From Hanamia caeni (GTDB lineage: Bacteria > Bacteroidota > Bacteroidia > Chitinophagales > Chitinophagaceae): DNA of 64,000 bases. This document shows, piece after piece, positions 9,075-18,135 of the stretch. The stretch is from assembly GCF_003721595.1 (NCBI RefSeq), contig NZ_RJJR01000002.1:186001-250000 (forward strand), read 5' to 3'. The stretch's first letter is position 1; each line of letters begins with the position of its first letter. A program made the translations under genes and the position numbers. The notes under the pieces were generated by a model that did no database searches, had not been told where the DNA came from, and saw only the letters and a program-made list of their open reading frames with translations.

Positions 9075-9104
9075 CAAAAATATAGCTTAAACCTTTTAAA
9101 CAAA
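9075..9104 (-). promoter_or_regulatory. Promoter of the TonB receptor gene
   Basis: On the minus strand TTTG (9101-9104), an 18-bp spacer and TATTTTTG (9075-9082) match the Bacteroidota housekeeping promoter TTTG-N(17-23)-TAnnTTTG. The -7 box ends 36 bp before the ATG. Confidence 0.65.
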
Positions 9105-9176
9105 AGCCACAACAGTAAAACGACAAATAGCAGATTTTTTTATTTTGTGATTATAAAACTTAGTAAGCGATAGGAT

Positions 9177-11156
9177 TTACGGATTGTTATTGTTAGATAC
9201 CCAAATGTTATTTTTCCTGTTGCTGTCAGGTAACACATGTTGCGGGTCAATGGTGACGGATGCCACTTCTCTGGGCAACTGCAAACGAAGTGTATGAGTA
9301 TCGCTTTGCAACCAGGTTTCAACCGGCAATTCAATATCCTGTTTGCTGCCTTCTTTCAAAACTATTTCCACTATGCAGGGCATCGCCATTTTCTGCAAAT
9401 TAACAATCGTTATCGCCACGTCCGTTTTAGATTCCGGTTGGGGATAAGTAACGGATTGCACTGCCAAATCCAATTGCCAGTTGTTGTAAAACCATCCTTT
9501 CCAAAACCATGAAAGATCTTCTCCCGCTTCATTATTCATTGTCCTGAAAAAATCATCCGGCGACGGATGTTTGTAAGCCCAGCGTTCGATGTATTTTTTA
9601 AAGGCATAATCAAACCTGTCATGACCTAAAATTACTTCGCGCAATAAAACGAGGCCAAACGCAGGTTTAAAATATTCAATCGGATGCCGATATTTTTCCG
9701 CAAATTGATCAGCGCGCGCCATCATGGTGGGCGCCGCAGAATCTTTCAGCCATGGAATTATTTCATCCGCGGGATTACCCTTGCCGGGCGCATATTCACC
9801 ATCCCGCTTTGGCGCATATTCCCCGTTATTGAAATTATCCGAAGCATACACATCTATAAACGTATTGAAACCCTCATCCATAAAAGCATAGCGGCGCTCG
9901 TCGCTGCCGACAATCATCGGGAACCAGTTGTGCCCAATCTCGTGCGCCGTTACCCAATACAATTCTTCACCCTTGTCATTGATGCCGTCGAAAACAATTC
10001 CTGGATATTCCATTCCTCCCGCAATTCCAGCTTCGTTTACGGCTACCGGGTATGGATACACGAACCATTTCTCAGAAAAATATTCTATGGATTTTTTCAA
10101 ATATTCTGTAGCTCTTCCCCATGCATCTTCTCCCGCGCTTTCTACTGGATAAACCGACATGGCCAAAGCCTTTTTGCCTTCGGGCAAATTGACTCTTGCC
10201 GCATCCCACATATAAGCGGCAGAAGCCCCAAAAGCCACGTCGCGCGTGTTGTTCATTTTAAAATGCCAGCTTACCGGTTTCTGATTTAATTTTTTTCCGG
10301 CGGTATTATTTACTTCTTCTTCCGTACGAATCATTAGCGTTTTATCACTTTTTCTTGCGGCATTTAATCTTTCAATCTGGACCGGCGTAAGAACTTCTTT
10401 TTCATTTTGCAATTCGCCGCTGCCGGCCACAATCATTCCGGCAGGAAGGGTAACGGTGTAATCAAAATCACCATACTCGCAATAAAATTCACCGCTGCCC
10501 AAAAACGGCAACGTGCTCCATCCTTCCAAATCATCATACACGCACATGCGCGGATACCATTGCGCTATTTCATAAATTTTTCCATTTTTTGTGGAAAAGA
10601 AATCATTGCGGCCACCAAATCTGCCGGGAATAGAGTAATTATAACTGATGTGAATTTTTAGTTTTTCATTGGATGGTAAATCCTTCGGCAATCTGATTTG
10701 CAATCTTGTATCATTAATAATATAGTTTGCCTTGATTGTATTGCCGCCAGATTCAATAGAAATAGTTTCAAATTGGTAACCATCCGTGTGAGCGCCACTG
10801 CTGCGGTTAGAATAAAAATTGGAGCGTGCCTGTTTCCTATATGTATTTTGATCCAGTTGCAGCCAGAGAGAAGACAAAGCATCGGGGCTGTTATTTGTGT
10901 ACGTAATCGTTTCCTTGCAAGACAAAATATTTTCCACTGTGTCTATGGTGGCTTGAAGATTATAATCAGCGCGGTTTTGCCAATATTTGGGGCCGGGGGC
11001 TCCGTTTGCGGAGCGGAATTCATTGCCGTTTTTAGTAAAAAAATTTTGGGCAAATAATGCCTGTGGATTATAAATGGAAACAGGATTTTTTTGTGCCGAT
11101 GCATTTATATTGCATAAAAGAAAAATGGCAGGCACAAAAAAAATTTTCAAACGCAT
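9177..11156 (-). CDS. Secreted M1-family (gluzincin) aminopeptidase-like metallopeptidase
   Basis: Zinc aminopeptidase-like protein of 659 residues with a signal peptide (MRLKIFFVPAIFLLCNINASAQ). The catalytic HEIGHNW motif is followed by YAFMDEGFN, giving the HEXXH-x18-E zinc site; the GGMEYPGIV segment before it corresponds to the M1 GxMEN exopeptidase motif, here altered to GGMEYP. The N-terminal region is the beta-saddle domain of M1 enzymes. It is presumably periplasmic or surface-exposed and acts on peptides. It is a single gene with its own likely promoter. Confidence 0.9.
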   Translation of the reverse strand: MRLKIFFVPAIFLLCNINASAQKNPVSIYNPQALFAQNFFTKNGNEFRSANGAPGPKYWQNRADYNLQATIDTVENILSCKETITYTNNSPDALSSLWLQLDQNTYRKQARSNFYSNRSSGAHTDGYQFETISIESGGNTIKANYIINDTRLQIRLPKDLPSNEKLKIHISYNYSIPGRFGGRNDFFSTKNGKIYEIAQWYPRMCVYDDLEGWSTLPFLGSGEFYCEYGDFDYTVTLPAGMIVAGSGELQNEKEVLTPVQIERLNAARKSDKTLMIRTEEEVNNTAGKKLNQKPVSWHFKMNNTRDVAFGASAAYMWDAARVNLPEGKKALAMSVYPVESAGEDAWGRATEYLKKSIEYFSEKWFVYPYPVAVNEAGIAGGMEYPGIVFDGINDKGEELYWVTAHEIGHNWFPMIVGSDERRYAFMDEGFNTFIDVYASDNFNNGEYAPKRDGEYAPGKGNPADEIIPWLKDSAAPTMMARADQFAEKYRHPIEYFKPAFGLVLLREVILGHDRFDYAFKKYIERWAYKHPSPDDFFRTMNNEAGEDLSWFWKGWFYNNWQLDLAVQSVTYPQPESKTDVAITIVNLQKMAMPCIVEIVLKEGSKQDIELPVETWLQSDTHTLRLQLPREVASVTIDPQHVLPDSNRKNNIWVSNNNNP

Positions 11157-11187
11157 CTTTTATTTTTTAAACAATGAAAATAGCGGG

Positions 11188-11219
11188 TAAAGATAAAATT
11201 GAAGATTAATTATTGCAAA
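11188..11219 (-). promoter_or_regulatory. Probable promoter of the M1 peptidase gene
   Basis: On the minus strand TTTG (11216-11219), 20 bp, then TATCTTTA (11188-11195), one base off TAnnTTTG. It lies 31 bp before the ATG. Confidence 0.5.
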
Positions 11220-11364
11220 ATAAATAAGATTGGAGTGATGGGATGGGTGCTATGCTAAAGTGAAGAAAAAAACCACAGCAAAATATGCAGGAAAATAAAA
11301 AAAAACAAAATTTGATTATTTATGTCTTTACTGGAAAGTTTGGATGTAGGTAGGGATCTTTTAT

Positions 11365-11547
11365 TTATAAATCTTTTGCAGGCACTTTTTTAATGTTACC
11401 CTTTTTATCAGAGATTACGAGATAGCCGTTGCGGGCTTTTTCTTCTTCAATTAGTTTTTGAGACACTTTTCTGAGTCCCTTTTCAATAGCCCTGGATTCT
11501 TTTTGAGCTATTAAAGAAAATTCCAAATTATTTTTAACCTTTCCCAT
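11365..11547 (-). CDS. Small charged protein, partner of the zeta-like kinase
   Basis: A 60-residue, lysine-rich protein (MGKVKNNLEFSLIAQKESRA...). It overlaps the end of the zeta-like kinase gene by 37 bp in another frame, so it is almost certainly co-translated. The N-terminal part looks helical and the last 20 residues (YLVISDKKGNIKKVPAKDL) look like a short beta hairpin with a charged tail. I recognise no named family. Its place beside a zeta-like kinase makes an antitoxin or accessory role possible, but zeta antitoxins normally come first in the operon, so this is only inference. Confidence 0.6.
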   Translation of the reverse strand: MGKVKNNLEFSLIAQKESRAIEKGLRKVSQKLIEEEKARNGYLVISDKKGNIKKVPAKDL

Positions 11548-12086
11548 ATTTCAAAGTTAATAATTTTAATTTGCTTATTAAATTCACCCTCTGCAACCTT
11601 TTCAGCAGGCGATTTTGAGTTATTGAAAATATACCAACGGTCAACAACCGTAATAAGCTTTTTTAAATTTTGTAAACCCATGTTATATCTTCTTTCAACA
11701 ATTTCTGTTGGAATATTGTGCCCACCTTCGCTGACACGCAATGCTACTCTTTCCTTTGCCATCTCTGCCGATGGCAAATAAAAGAACAACAAAACCACTT
11801 CGTAATTTATAAGTTGCGCTCTTTTGATAAGATTCAAATAACTTTTCGTTGCCAGCGTTGTTTCAATACAAAACGTTTGCCTTAAAGAGATATTCGATTC
11901 AATCTGTTGAAGCATGATTCTTCCTGCCTGCATTGCGACTGCTTCAACGTTTGAAGGATTTAATTGTACTGCAATTTCATCTGCATTCAGAAAAAAATCA
12001 CAATGAAAAATTTCCGGTAGTAAAATTTTGGAAGCGGTTGTTTTCCCCGCTCCATTAGGTCCTGCTAAAATGTAAAGTGTCGGCAT
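11511..12086 (-). CDS. Zeta-toxin-like P-loop kinase
   Basis: P-loop NTPase of 191 residues. GPNGAGKT at 9-16 is the Walker A motif; NADEIAVQLNP and FCIETTLATKSY match the substrate-binding region of the zeta/AAA_33 family; VALRVSEGGHNIPTEIVERRY is the conserved lid-like region. Classical zeta toxins phosphorylate UDP-N-acetylglucosamine and so block cell-wall synthesis; chromosomal relatives may have other substrates. The start codon overlaps the stop codon of the E1 dehydrogenase gene (TAATG, one shared base), and a small gene overlaps the 3' end. Family assignment is good; the toxin role is unproven. Confidence 0.82.
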   Translation of the reverse strand: MPTLYILAGPNGAGKTTASKILLPEIFHCDFFLNADEIAVQLNPSNVEAVAMQAGRIMLQQIESNISLRQTFCIETTLATKSYLNLIKRAQLINYEVVLLFFYLPSAEMAKERVALRVSEGGHNIPTEIVERRYNMGLQNLKKLITVVDRWYIFNNSKSPAEKVAEGEFNKQIKIINFEIWERLKIIWNFL

Positions 12087-14107
12087 TAATAATGAATTAA
12101 TTTCTGCATCATCTCATCCAATCGCGATTTTGCCAGAAAGTTTTTCTCTAAATCTGCGTTGAAAGGAACGGGCGTATCAAGCGATGCGCAGCGCATCACC
12201 GGTGCATCTAAAAATTCAAAACAATTTTGTGCAATCCAGGCCGCAATTTCTCCGCCAATGCCGCCGGTCAGCGTGTCTTCATGCAGCACCAAAACTTTTC
12301 CGGTGTTGTTTACCGAATTTCGTATCGCTTTATAATCCAATGGCAGCAAGGTTCTCAGGTCGAGAATATCTATTGAGATTTCAGAATGCGTATCCGCATA
12401 TTCAGTTGCCCAAATAACGCCCATGCCATAAGTGATGATACTAACGTCAGTGCCCACACGAATTTGTTTTGCCTTCCCGATTTCTATCTCAAAATAATCT
12501 TCGCTGAAATCGGCACTGAGGCTCCTGTACAATGCTTTGTGTTCAAAAAAAAGAACAGGATTAGGGTCATTAATCGCAGCAATCAGCAGCCCTTTGGCAT
12601 CTCCCGGCGAAGAAGGGTACACTACTTTTAAACCGGGCGTATGTACAAACCATGCTTCGTTGCTCTGGCTGTGAAATGGCCCCGCGCCCACGCCCGCGCC
12701 TGTAGGCATCCGGATAACCACATCTGCATTTTGGCCCCACCGGTAATGAATTTTGGCAAGATTATTTATAATTTGATTAAAGCCCACAGAAACAAAATCG
12801 GCGAATTGCATTTCTATCACACTTTTATACCCTTCCAAAGAAAGTCCGAGAGACGCCCCGATAATAGCGCTTTCGCATAATGGCGTATTGCGTACACGTT
12901 CTTTTCCAAATTCCTGCAAAAATCCTTCTGTAACTTTAAACGCGCCGCCATATTCTGCAATATCCTGCCCCATCAAAATCAGCCCGGGATGAGCGATCAT
13001 TGATTGGCGCAACCCTTCTCTAATAGCGTCAATAAAGCGGTTGCCACGATTTTGTTCTTCCGGAAAATTTTGTCTTTGATCGAGGAAAGCTTGTTTGGTT
13101 TCTTCAAAGGAAATTATTTTTTTCGCATAAATATCTTCCGCTTCGTTTGACTCGCTTATAGAATGAGCATGATGAGATTTACCGCCAAATCCTTCAAGTG
13201 GATTGTTGTTGATATAATCGTGTATTTCATTTTTTATCTGATCAACCTGCTCATTAGTCAAAATCTTTTCTTCAGTCAGATAACGTTCGTAATTTTTAAT
13301 GGGATCTCTTTCGAGCCATTTTTCAAATAATTCTCTCGGAATATATTTTGTACCACTCGCCTCCTCGTGGCCCCGCATGCGAAAAGTCATACATTCTATC
13401 AGATAAGGCCGCTGGTGATTGATGCAATAATCCCTCACACCTTTAACTGTATCATAAACGGCCAGAATATTATTACCGTCAATTTGTACGCCTTCCATGC
13501 CATAACCCTGGGCCCTGTCCACCAGTTTAGCACAACGATATTGCTCACTAACCGGTGTGCTCAATGCATAGCCGTTATTTTCAATTATAAAAATTACCGG
13601 CAAATCCCAAACTGAAGCCACATTCAGTGCTTCATGAAATTCGCCTTCACTGGTACCTCCTTCGCCCATAAACGCAAGGCAAACTTTTTTTTCATGCTTT
13701 AATTTATAAGCAAGAGCTACACCATCGGCCACAGAAAGCTGAGGGCCGAGATGAGAAATCATTCCACAGATAAAATAATCTTTGGAACCAAAATGAAAGC
13801 TTCTCTCCCTTCCTTTTGAAAACCCATGGACGGAGCCCTGCCATTGTTTTATTAAATCTGCCAAAGGGATTTTCCTGGAAGTAAATACGCCAAGATTGCG
13901 GTGAAGGGGCATTATCCATTCATCAGGCTGAAGCGCCGTTGTAGCCCCCACAGAAATCGCTTCCTGGCCGATACCGCTGAACCATTTAGAAACCTTTCCC
14001 TGCCGCAGAAGCAACAGCATTTTCTCCTCAATCATTCGCGGCAATAAGAGGGCTTTGAAAAGTTCTGTCAATATTTCATCTGAATAATTATTTCTGTTGA
14101 ATTGCAT
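12086..14107 (-). CDS. 2-oxoacid dehydrogenase E1, fused alpha and beta subunits (branched-chain type)
   Basis: Thiamine-diphosphate E1 component, 673 residues, with the alpha part (about 1-330) fused to the beta part (about 345-673). The TPP motif is G148-E-G150 ... N177-N178 (ENNGYALSTP); the beta part carries MGQDIAEYGGAFKVTEGF and RMPTGAGVGAGPFHSQSNEA. Such fused E1 proteins are common in Bacteroidota and are usually assigned to branched-chain 2-oxoacid oxidation, supplying precursors for iso-fatty acids. MRGHEEASGTKYIP fits a branched-chain rather than a pyruvate enzyme (inference). E2 and E3 genes are not nearby. The zeta-like kinase gene follows directly. Confidence 0.9.
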   Translation of the reverse strand: MQFNRNNYSDEILTELFKALLLPRMIEEKMLLLLRQGKVSKWFSGIGQEAISVGATTALQPDEWIMPLHRNLGVFTSRKIPLADLIKQWQGSVHGFSKGRERSFHFGSKDYFICGMISHLGPQLSVADGVALAYKLKHEKKVCLAFMGEGGTSEGEFHEALNVASVWDLPVIFIIENNGYALSTPVSEQYRCAKLVDRAQGYGMEGVQIDGNNILAVYDTVKGVRDYCINHQRPYLIECMTFRMRGHEEASGTKYIPRELFEKWLERDPIKNYERYLTEEKILTNEQVDQIKNEIHDYINNNPLEGFGGKSHHAHSISESNEAEDIYAKKIISFEETKQAFLDQRQNFPEEQNRGNRFIDAIREGLRQSMIAHPGLILMGQDIAEYGGAFKVTEGFLQEFGKERVRNTPLCESAIIGASLGLSLEGYKSVIEMQFADFVSVGFNQIINNLAKIHYRWGQNADVVIRMPTGAGVGAGPFHSQSNEAWFVHTPGLKVVYPSSPGDAKGLLIAAINDPNPVLFFEHKALYRSLSADFSEDYFEIEIGKAKQIRVGTDVSIITYGMGVIWATEYADTHSEISIDILDLRTLLPLDYKAIRNSVNNTGKVLVLHEDTLTGGIGGEIAAWIAQNCFEFLDAPVMRCASLDTPVPFNADLEKNFLAKSRLDEMMQKLIHY

Positions 14108-14249
14108 GATGTAAATTTCCGTTTTATATTATTAATCACGTTGCGTTTTAGTAAATAGATTGAGATTAAGGGCTTTTAAAATATACCGATCTTAATTATG
14201 AAAGGCGGAAATTAAAAAACGATATTTAAATTTACCTCGTTGATCCATT

Positions 14250-14906
14250 ATGAAATTAAAAGCATTTGCATCTTCTTTTAATAATAAAATGATTTTTTTA
14301 AAAAAGTCATTTGATACCGAACCCTTTCGCCTGTTGGATATTGGGGCAGGAAATCATTCAGCCACGAAAATAAAAAATGTGTTTCCCCGGTGTGAATATT
14401 CAGGTGTGGATATGGAGAAAGATTATAACAATAGTGAAGAAGATTTTTCACTCATGAAATCCTTTTATGAATTAGATCTTACGCAACTTGAATTTTCATC
14501 AATCCCCGAAAATTATTTTGACGGTATTTGGATGGTGCATGTAATTGAACATTTATGGAACGGCGATGAAGTCATCAAAGCGCTGTTGCCGAAATTAAAA
14601 AAAGGCGGATACTTATATATAGAATATCCGGGAGTAAAAAGTAAATCGTTACCCTCAATGAAGGGCTCTTTAAATTTTCATGACGACCCTACGCATGTGC
14701 GTCTTTATTCGGTGAAAGAACTTGCCTCACTTTTTGATTCACAAAATTGCAAGGTGCTTAAAATGGGAACCCGGCGAAACCCATGGTATATGATGGCAAT
14801 GCCTTTCAGATTTATTTCTTCTTCTTTGAAAGGCGAAGAACTAAATGGAAATATTTTTTGGGATATTCTTGGTTTTGCAGAATATCTATGGGTTAAAAAA
14901 AAATAA
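14250..14906 (+). CDS. Class I SAM-dependent methyltransferase
   Basis: Methyltransferase of 218 residues. FRLLDIGAGNHSATKIK is SAM-binding motif I, YSGVDMEKDYNN is motif II, and FDGIWMVHVIEHLWNGDEVI with LPKLKKGGYLYIEYPG are the later motifs. The substrate is unknown; the motif VHVIEHL is frequent in enzymes acting on sugars or small molecules of cell-surface pathways. It stands alone, divergent from the E1 gene. Confidence 0.85.
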   Translation: MKLKAFASSFNNKMIFLKKSFDTEPFRLLDIGAGNHSATKIKNVFPRCEYSGVDMEKDYNNSEEDFSLMKSFYELDLTQLEFSSIPENYFDGIWMVHVIEHLWNGDEVIKALLPKLKKGGYLYIEYPGVKSKSLPSMKGSLNFHDDPTHVRLYSVKELASLFDSQNCKVLKMGTRRNPWYMMAMPFRFISSSLKGEELNGNIFWDILGFAEYLWVKKK

Positions 14907-15030
14907 TGGATTTAATTATTGGCCATTCTATGTCAAAACAAATAACTATGTTTTTTTATAAGACACTTGTGTAAACCATTCGAAATATTTACTTTTGATT
15001 TCGAAAAATAATTGAAACATATAACTACTT

Positions 15031-15921
15031 ATGAGAATTTTGCAATCTGTAATCGGCGCATTCTTAAGCGCGACTATTTTTTTCTCTCTACAAACTCATT
15101 TGAGTTCATGCCAAAAAGAGATCATCAAAAAAGATACATTGTATCTGAAAGATACAATCACTCTCAACACCAGGGATACCATTAAAATAACCGACACACT
15201 GACTGTCATTGATAGCATTAATTGCGCATGTTATAATTTAAGCGACGGTCTTGTGGCGTACTATAACTTTAATAACGGAAATCTGAATGATAGCAGCGGA
15301 AATAAAAATAACATCATTTTTAATAACGCTATAAAAACTACAGACAGATTTGGAAGGTCAAATAATGCTTATTTATTTAACGGCAGCAGCAGTTATATGA
15401 AAGTGGCAAATAGTTCCAGCCTGAATCCCAACGGCAGTATTACTTTAATGGGTATTGTTAGACTAAACGATTTTTACAGAGGAACCTGCCACGCTAATCA
15501 AATTTTCCAAAAGGGAACTGTAGACCAAAACCAGGGTGTTTATAGCCTTAGAGTACAATATTTCTCCTCTGATTGTTATGCCACCCTCGACACTTCAAAA
15601 GAAATTGCAACTGGCTTCTACGGCGATTATGGCCATACTGCCAGCGCCAGCGATGAAAACAATTATATAAAACCCAACATATGGTTCACATTTGTTTATA
15701 CTTATGATGGCAATGTTTCAAAGTTTTATGTAAATGGTGAATTAAAAAGTACAGTAAATGGTACTGCTTTATTTACACCTAACTCAAACGATCTTTTTAT
15801 CGGAAGGGCAGAGAGCACTCAATATCCTTATTGGTGGAATGGCGCAATTGATGAAGTCAGAATCTACAACAAAGCTTTATGTGAAGGAGCAGTGAAGCAA
15901 TTGAGCGCAATGTCAAAATAG
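15031..15921 (+). CDS. LamG/concanavalin-A-like lipoprotein with DT-repeat stalk
   Basis: Surface lipoprotein candidate of 296 residues. The N-terminal hydrophobic stretch ends in a lipobox (HLSSCQKE, C27). Residues about 33-65 are a stalk of five near-repeats, each centred on D-T/S-L/I (KDTLYL, KDTITL, RDTIKI, TDTLTV, IDSI), spaced about seven residues. From about 72 to the end is a LamG/ConA-like jelly-roll: DGLVAYYNFNNGNLNDSSGN, FNGSSSYMKV, WFTFVYTYDG, FYVNGEL, NDLFIGRA and IDEVRIYNKAL. Such domains bind glycans or other ligands; the ligand is not evident. It is not adjacent to a PUL. Confidence 0.82.
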   Translation: MRILQSVIGAFLSATIFFSLQTHLSSCQKEIIKKDTLYLKDTITLNTRDTIKITDTLTVIDSINCACYNLSDGLVAYYNFNNGNLNDSSGNKNNIIFNNAIKTTDRFGRSNNAYLFNGSSSYMKVANSSSLNPNGSITLMGIVRLNDFYRGTCHANQIFQKGTVDQNQGVYSLRVQYFSSDCYATLDTSKEIATGFYGDYGHTASASDENNYIKPNIWFTFVYTYDGNVSKFYVNGELKSTVNGTALFTPNSNDLFIGRAESTQYPYWWNGAIDEVRIYNKALCEGAVKQLSAMSK

Positions 15922-16024
15922 CAATTTCATTTTCTCTGTGTGATATCAGGCAAAATATTTTTTGGAAAATAAGTTCGTTTACTGGAAAAAAATTTTGAAC
16001 TATTCATTTTTCCTTCCATGCCCC

Positions 16025-17302
16025 TCATATCACAAGCAATTCATAAAAATCATCTGCCTGCAGGTATTTGTTGGCAAGCTGCTGCAGCTCTTCCTTTGAA
16101 ATATGCTTAATCGTATCTATGGATTCGTAAAAATAGTTTTCATCAAGGTCATTTAAAATCAGATTTTTCCATCTCGCAATTACCTGGAAAGGTCCATCCA
16201 GGTATCCCAGGTTGATGCCCATCATATAATTTTTTACCAGCAAAAGCTCTTCATCGTTTACCGGCTCATTTCTCAGCAATTCCATTTCATTGTACACTTC
16301 TTTAATCGCTGCTTCGCTAACTTTTGCACCTGCCTCGGTGCTCACAATCCATGAAGTATCTGCAATATGGTTTTGAAGAAAACTATGAATCCCGTAGGTG
16401 TAGCCTTTCTCCTCGCGGATATTGGCCATCAATCGCGATCCAAAATAACCACCAAACAAAGTATTAAGCACAACTGCTTTTTTAAAATCGGGGTGTTTTC
16501 TTTCAGGAAAGGGCCGTCCGATCCGGATAGCTCCCTGCACCCCGTTTTTATCGTTGCTCACAAAATGTTTTTTTTCAGTGGCCGGTTTTCGTGTATGCAA
16601 TGGTGTTATCATCTCTTCATTCAGTGATAAATCACCGAACTGGCCGTCAAGGAGCTGTTCAAAATCCTTTGGTAATCTGCCTGCTGCAAAAATGCGGCAG
16701 TGTGATTTCAGGTAATACTTTTTGAAGAATTCTTCGAGTTCATCTTTTTGAACCGCTTCAATATCTTCGGCATCGCTCACTTTGCCATAAGGATGGTTAG
16801 CGCCATATAACAATTTATCAATAAGCCTGTCGGCTACAAAATCACATTTTAAAAGATTCACTGAAAGCCGCTGTATACTGTTCTGCTTAAAAATTTGAAG
16901 CTCGCTTTCAGGAAAAATTGACCGTGTAATTAACTCTCTTATTACGGGCAGCAATTCTTTTAAATGCCTTGAAAGGCAATGCAAAGTAATTGAGGCGGTT
17001 TCGTTATTGCAATGGCGGTTAAGATAGGCCCCATAATACTCGAAATATTCTGTGATTTCAAAAGCATTTTTTTCTGTTGTGCCGTTTTTGGTCAAATAGT
17101 TTGTTGCTGCAGCCACGGTTGTTTTTTGTTCATACACATTTCCTGCATTGAAAACAAAATCTATCATGGCCACTTCTTCAGCGCCATCATTGATATAATA
17201 AACCGGCGCGCCATTCGACAATAGAAATTTCGTACACGCTGGTAACTTTAACGTATAATCGATAGCATCTTTAATCGGGGGAGTAAGGGTTCTGTTGAGC
17301 AT
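16025..17302 (-). CDS. M16-family peptidase homologue without the zinc motif
   Basis: Pitrilysin/insulinase (M16) family protein of 425 residues with the two-domain layout of the M16B group. The inverted zinc motif HxxEH, expected near residues 67-71, is replaced (TNYLTK), so it should be catalytically inactive by itself. The C-terminal half keeps the R/Y substrate-binding motif (NIREEKGYTYGIHS). This is the pattern of the non-catalytic subunit of heterodimeric M16 peptidases, where the partner supplies HxxEH. No HxxEH partner is encoded nearby, and no signal peptide is obvious. Role unknown. Confidence 0.85.
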   Translation of the reverse strand: MLNRTLTPPIKDAIDYTLKLPACTKFLLSNGAPVYYINDGAEEVAMIDFVFNAGNVYEQKTTVAAATNYLTKNGTTEKNAFEITEYFEYYGAYLNRHCNNETASITLHCLSRHLKELLPVIRELITRSIFPESELQIFKQNSIQRLSVNLLKCDFVADRLIDKLLYGANHPYGKVSDAEDIEAVQKDELEEFFKKYYLKSHCRIFAAGRLPKDFEQLLDGQFGDLSLNEEMITPLHTRKPATEKKHFVSNDKNGVQGAIRIGRPFPERKHPDFKKAVVLNTLFGGYFGSRLMANIREEKGYTYGIHSFLQNHIADTSWIVSTEAGAKVSEAAIKEVYNEMELLRNEPVNDEELLLVKNYMMGINLGYLDGPFQVIARWKNLILNDLDENYFYESIDTIKHISKEELQQLANKYLQADDFYELLVI

Positions 17303-17326
17303 TATAATAATTAAATAAAAGTTAAG

Positions 17327-17620
17327 TCAAAATCTGTTCCTAATTCTCGGGCCTGATGCTGGACGGAAAGAATAAAAAATTACATCGGAATCAAAGACAT
17401 AGGTTACGCGATAGTTTTTCACCAATATTCTTCTTACTTTATATTTATCTGAGGTGTAGGTGGCCTTGCCAATTTCCGGGTAAGATTTGAGTCTTTGAAC
17501 TGAGTTGTAAATAAGCAGAATGGTTCTTTTTGCCTGAAATAGTGAATCGGAAGCTATATATTCTTTGATTTTTAAAAGATCATTCTTAGATTGTTCTGTC
17601 CATTCTATTTTTGGAACCAT
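17327..17620 (-). CDS. RelE/ParE-family toxin
   Basis: Toxin-like protein of 97 residues. IEWTEQSKNDLLKIKEYI is the N-terminal helix pair, RLKSYPEIGKATY the loop and YKVRRILVKNYRVTYVF the core strands of the RelE/ParE fold. The usual C-terminal RxxRNRF-like end is present (GPRIRNRF). It overlaps the preceding antitoxin-like gene by 16 bp. Target (ribosome-bound mRNA or gyrase) cannot be told. Confidence 0.82.
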   Translation of the reverse strand: MVPKIEWTEQSKNDLLKIKEYIASDSLFQAKRTILLIYNSVQRLKSYPEIGKATYTSDKYKVRRILVKNYRVTYVFDSDVIFYSFRPASGPRIRNRF

Positions 17621-17799
17621 GATTCAATTATTTGGTTCATTTCTTCGTTAGTATGGGTATTCCCATCTTCAATATCTTTTAAACCTGTTTCTATTTTTTC
17701 CAGCAATACAATATGCTCCAGTAATATATCTATATCCTCAAATTCTTCTTCGGGCATCGCCTTAATGCTTTCAATTATCTTTTCTTTCGTAATCATCAT
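17605..17799 (-). CDS. Probable antitoxin of the RelE/ParE-like pair
   Basis: Small acidic protein. I take the start at 17799 (MMITKEKIIESIKAMPEEEF); an upstream in-frame ATG at 17829 adds ten residues that do not look conserved. EKIIESIKAMPEEEFEDIDILLEHIVLLEKIE is a helical, acidic region and the end (EEMNQIIESWFQK) is the part likely to contact the toxin. No clear DNA-binding fold is visible. Its position upstream of and overlapping the toxin gene is the main reason for the call. Confidence 0.7.
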   Translation of the reverse strand: MMITKEKIIESIKAMPEEEFEDIDILLEHIVLLEKIETGLKDIEDGNTHTNEEMNQIIESWFQK

Positions 17800-17829
17800 A
17801 TTTAATTTTTGTATTTGAAAAACAATCAA

Positions 17830-18135
17830 TCTTAATATTTCCGGATATCAGATTATTCTTTCATCAAATTTACTCTTTTTTATGCACCGGATACATCCAT
17901 TAAAACAGGTAAATTATGTAAGAGTATCTAAAACACGAAAACAAAAAACAGGAGTTTTTATTTCTTTACTGTGTTAGCATGAAAAGCAGCCTCAATTATT
18001 ACATAATAAATTCACAGTAAAACAATTTACAAATTTTAATTACGTTCATATAAAGCTTCAATAGTATTAGGTTGTAATTCCAAATTATTTCCACAACTTT
18101 GCAGGCATTATAAATATTCAATACCTTATTAAAAG
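17830..18135. other. Intergenic region before the mre cluster
   Basis: About 300 AT-rich bases between the divergent antitoxin and mreB genes. It contains the likely mreB promoter near its right end. I see no RNA gene, no long inverted repeat and no coding remnant. Confidence 0.6.
18071..18101 (+). promoter_or_regulatory. Probable promoter of the mreB cluster
   Basis: GTTG (18071-18074), 19 bp, CAACTTTG (18094-18101) resemble TTTG-N19-TAnnTTTG with one mismatch in each box. The -7 box ends 34 bp before the mreB ATG. Confidence 0.45.

Noticed and set aside
9684..10289. 201-codon open frame on the plus strand
   Set aside because: It lies opposite the M1 peptidase gene and codes for low-quality sequence rich in F, I, H and R; a shadow frame.
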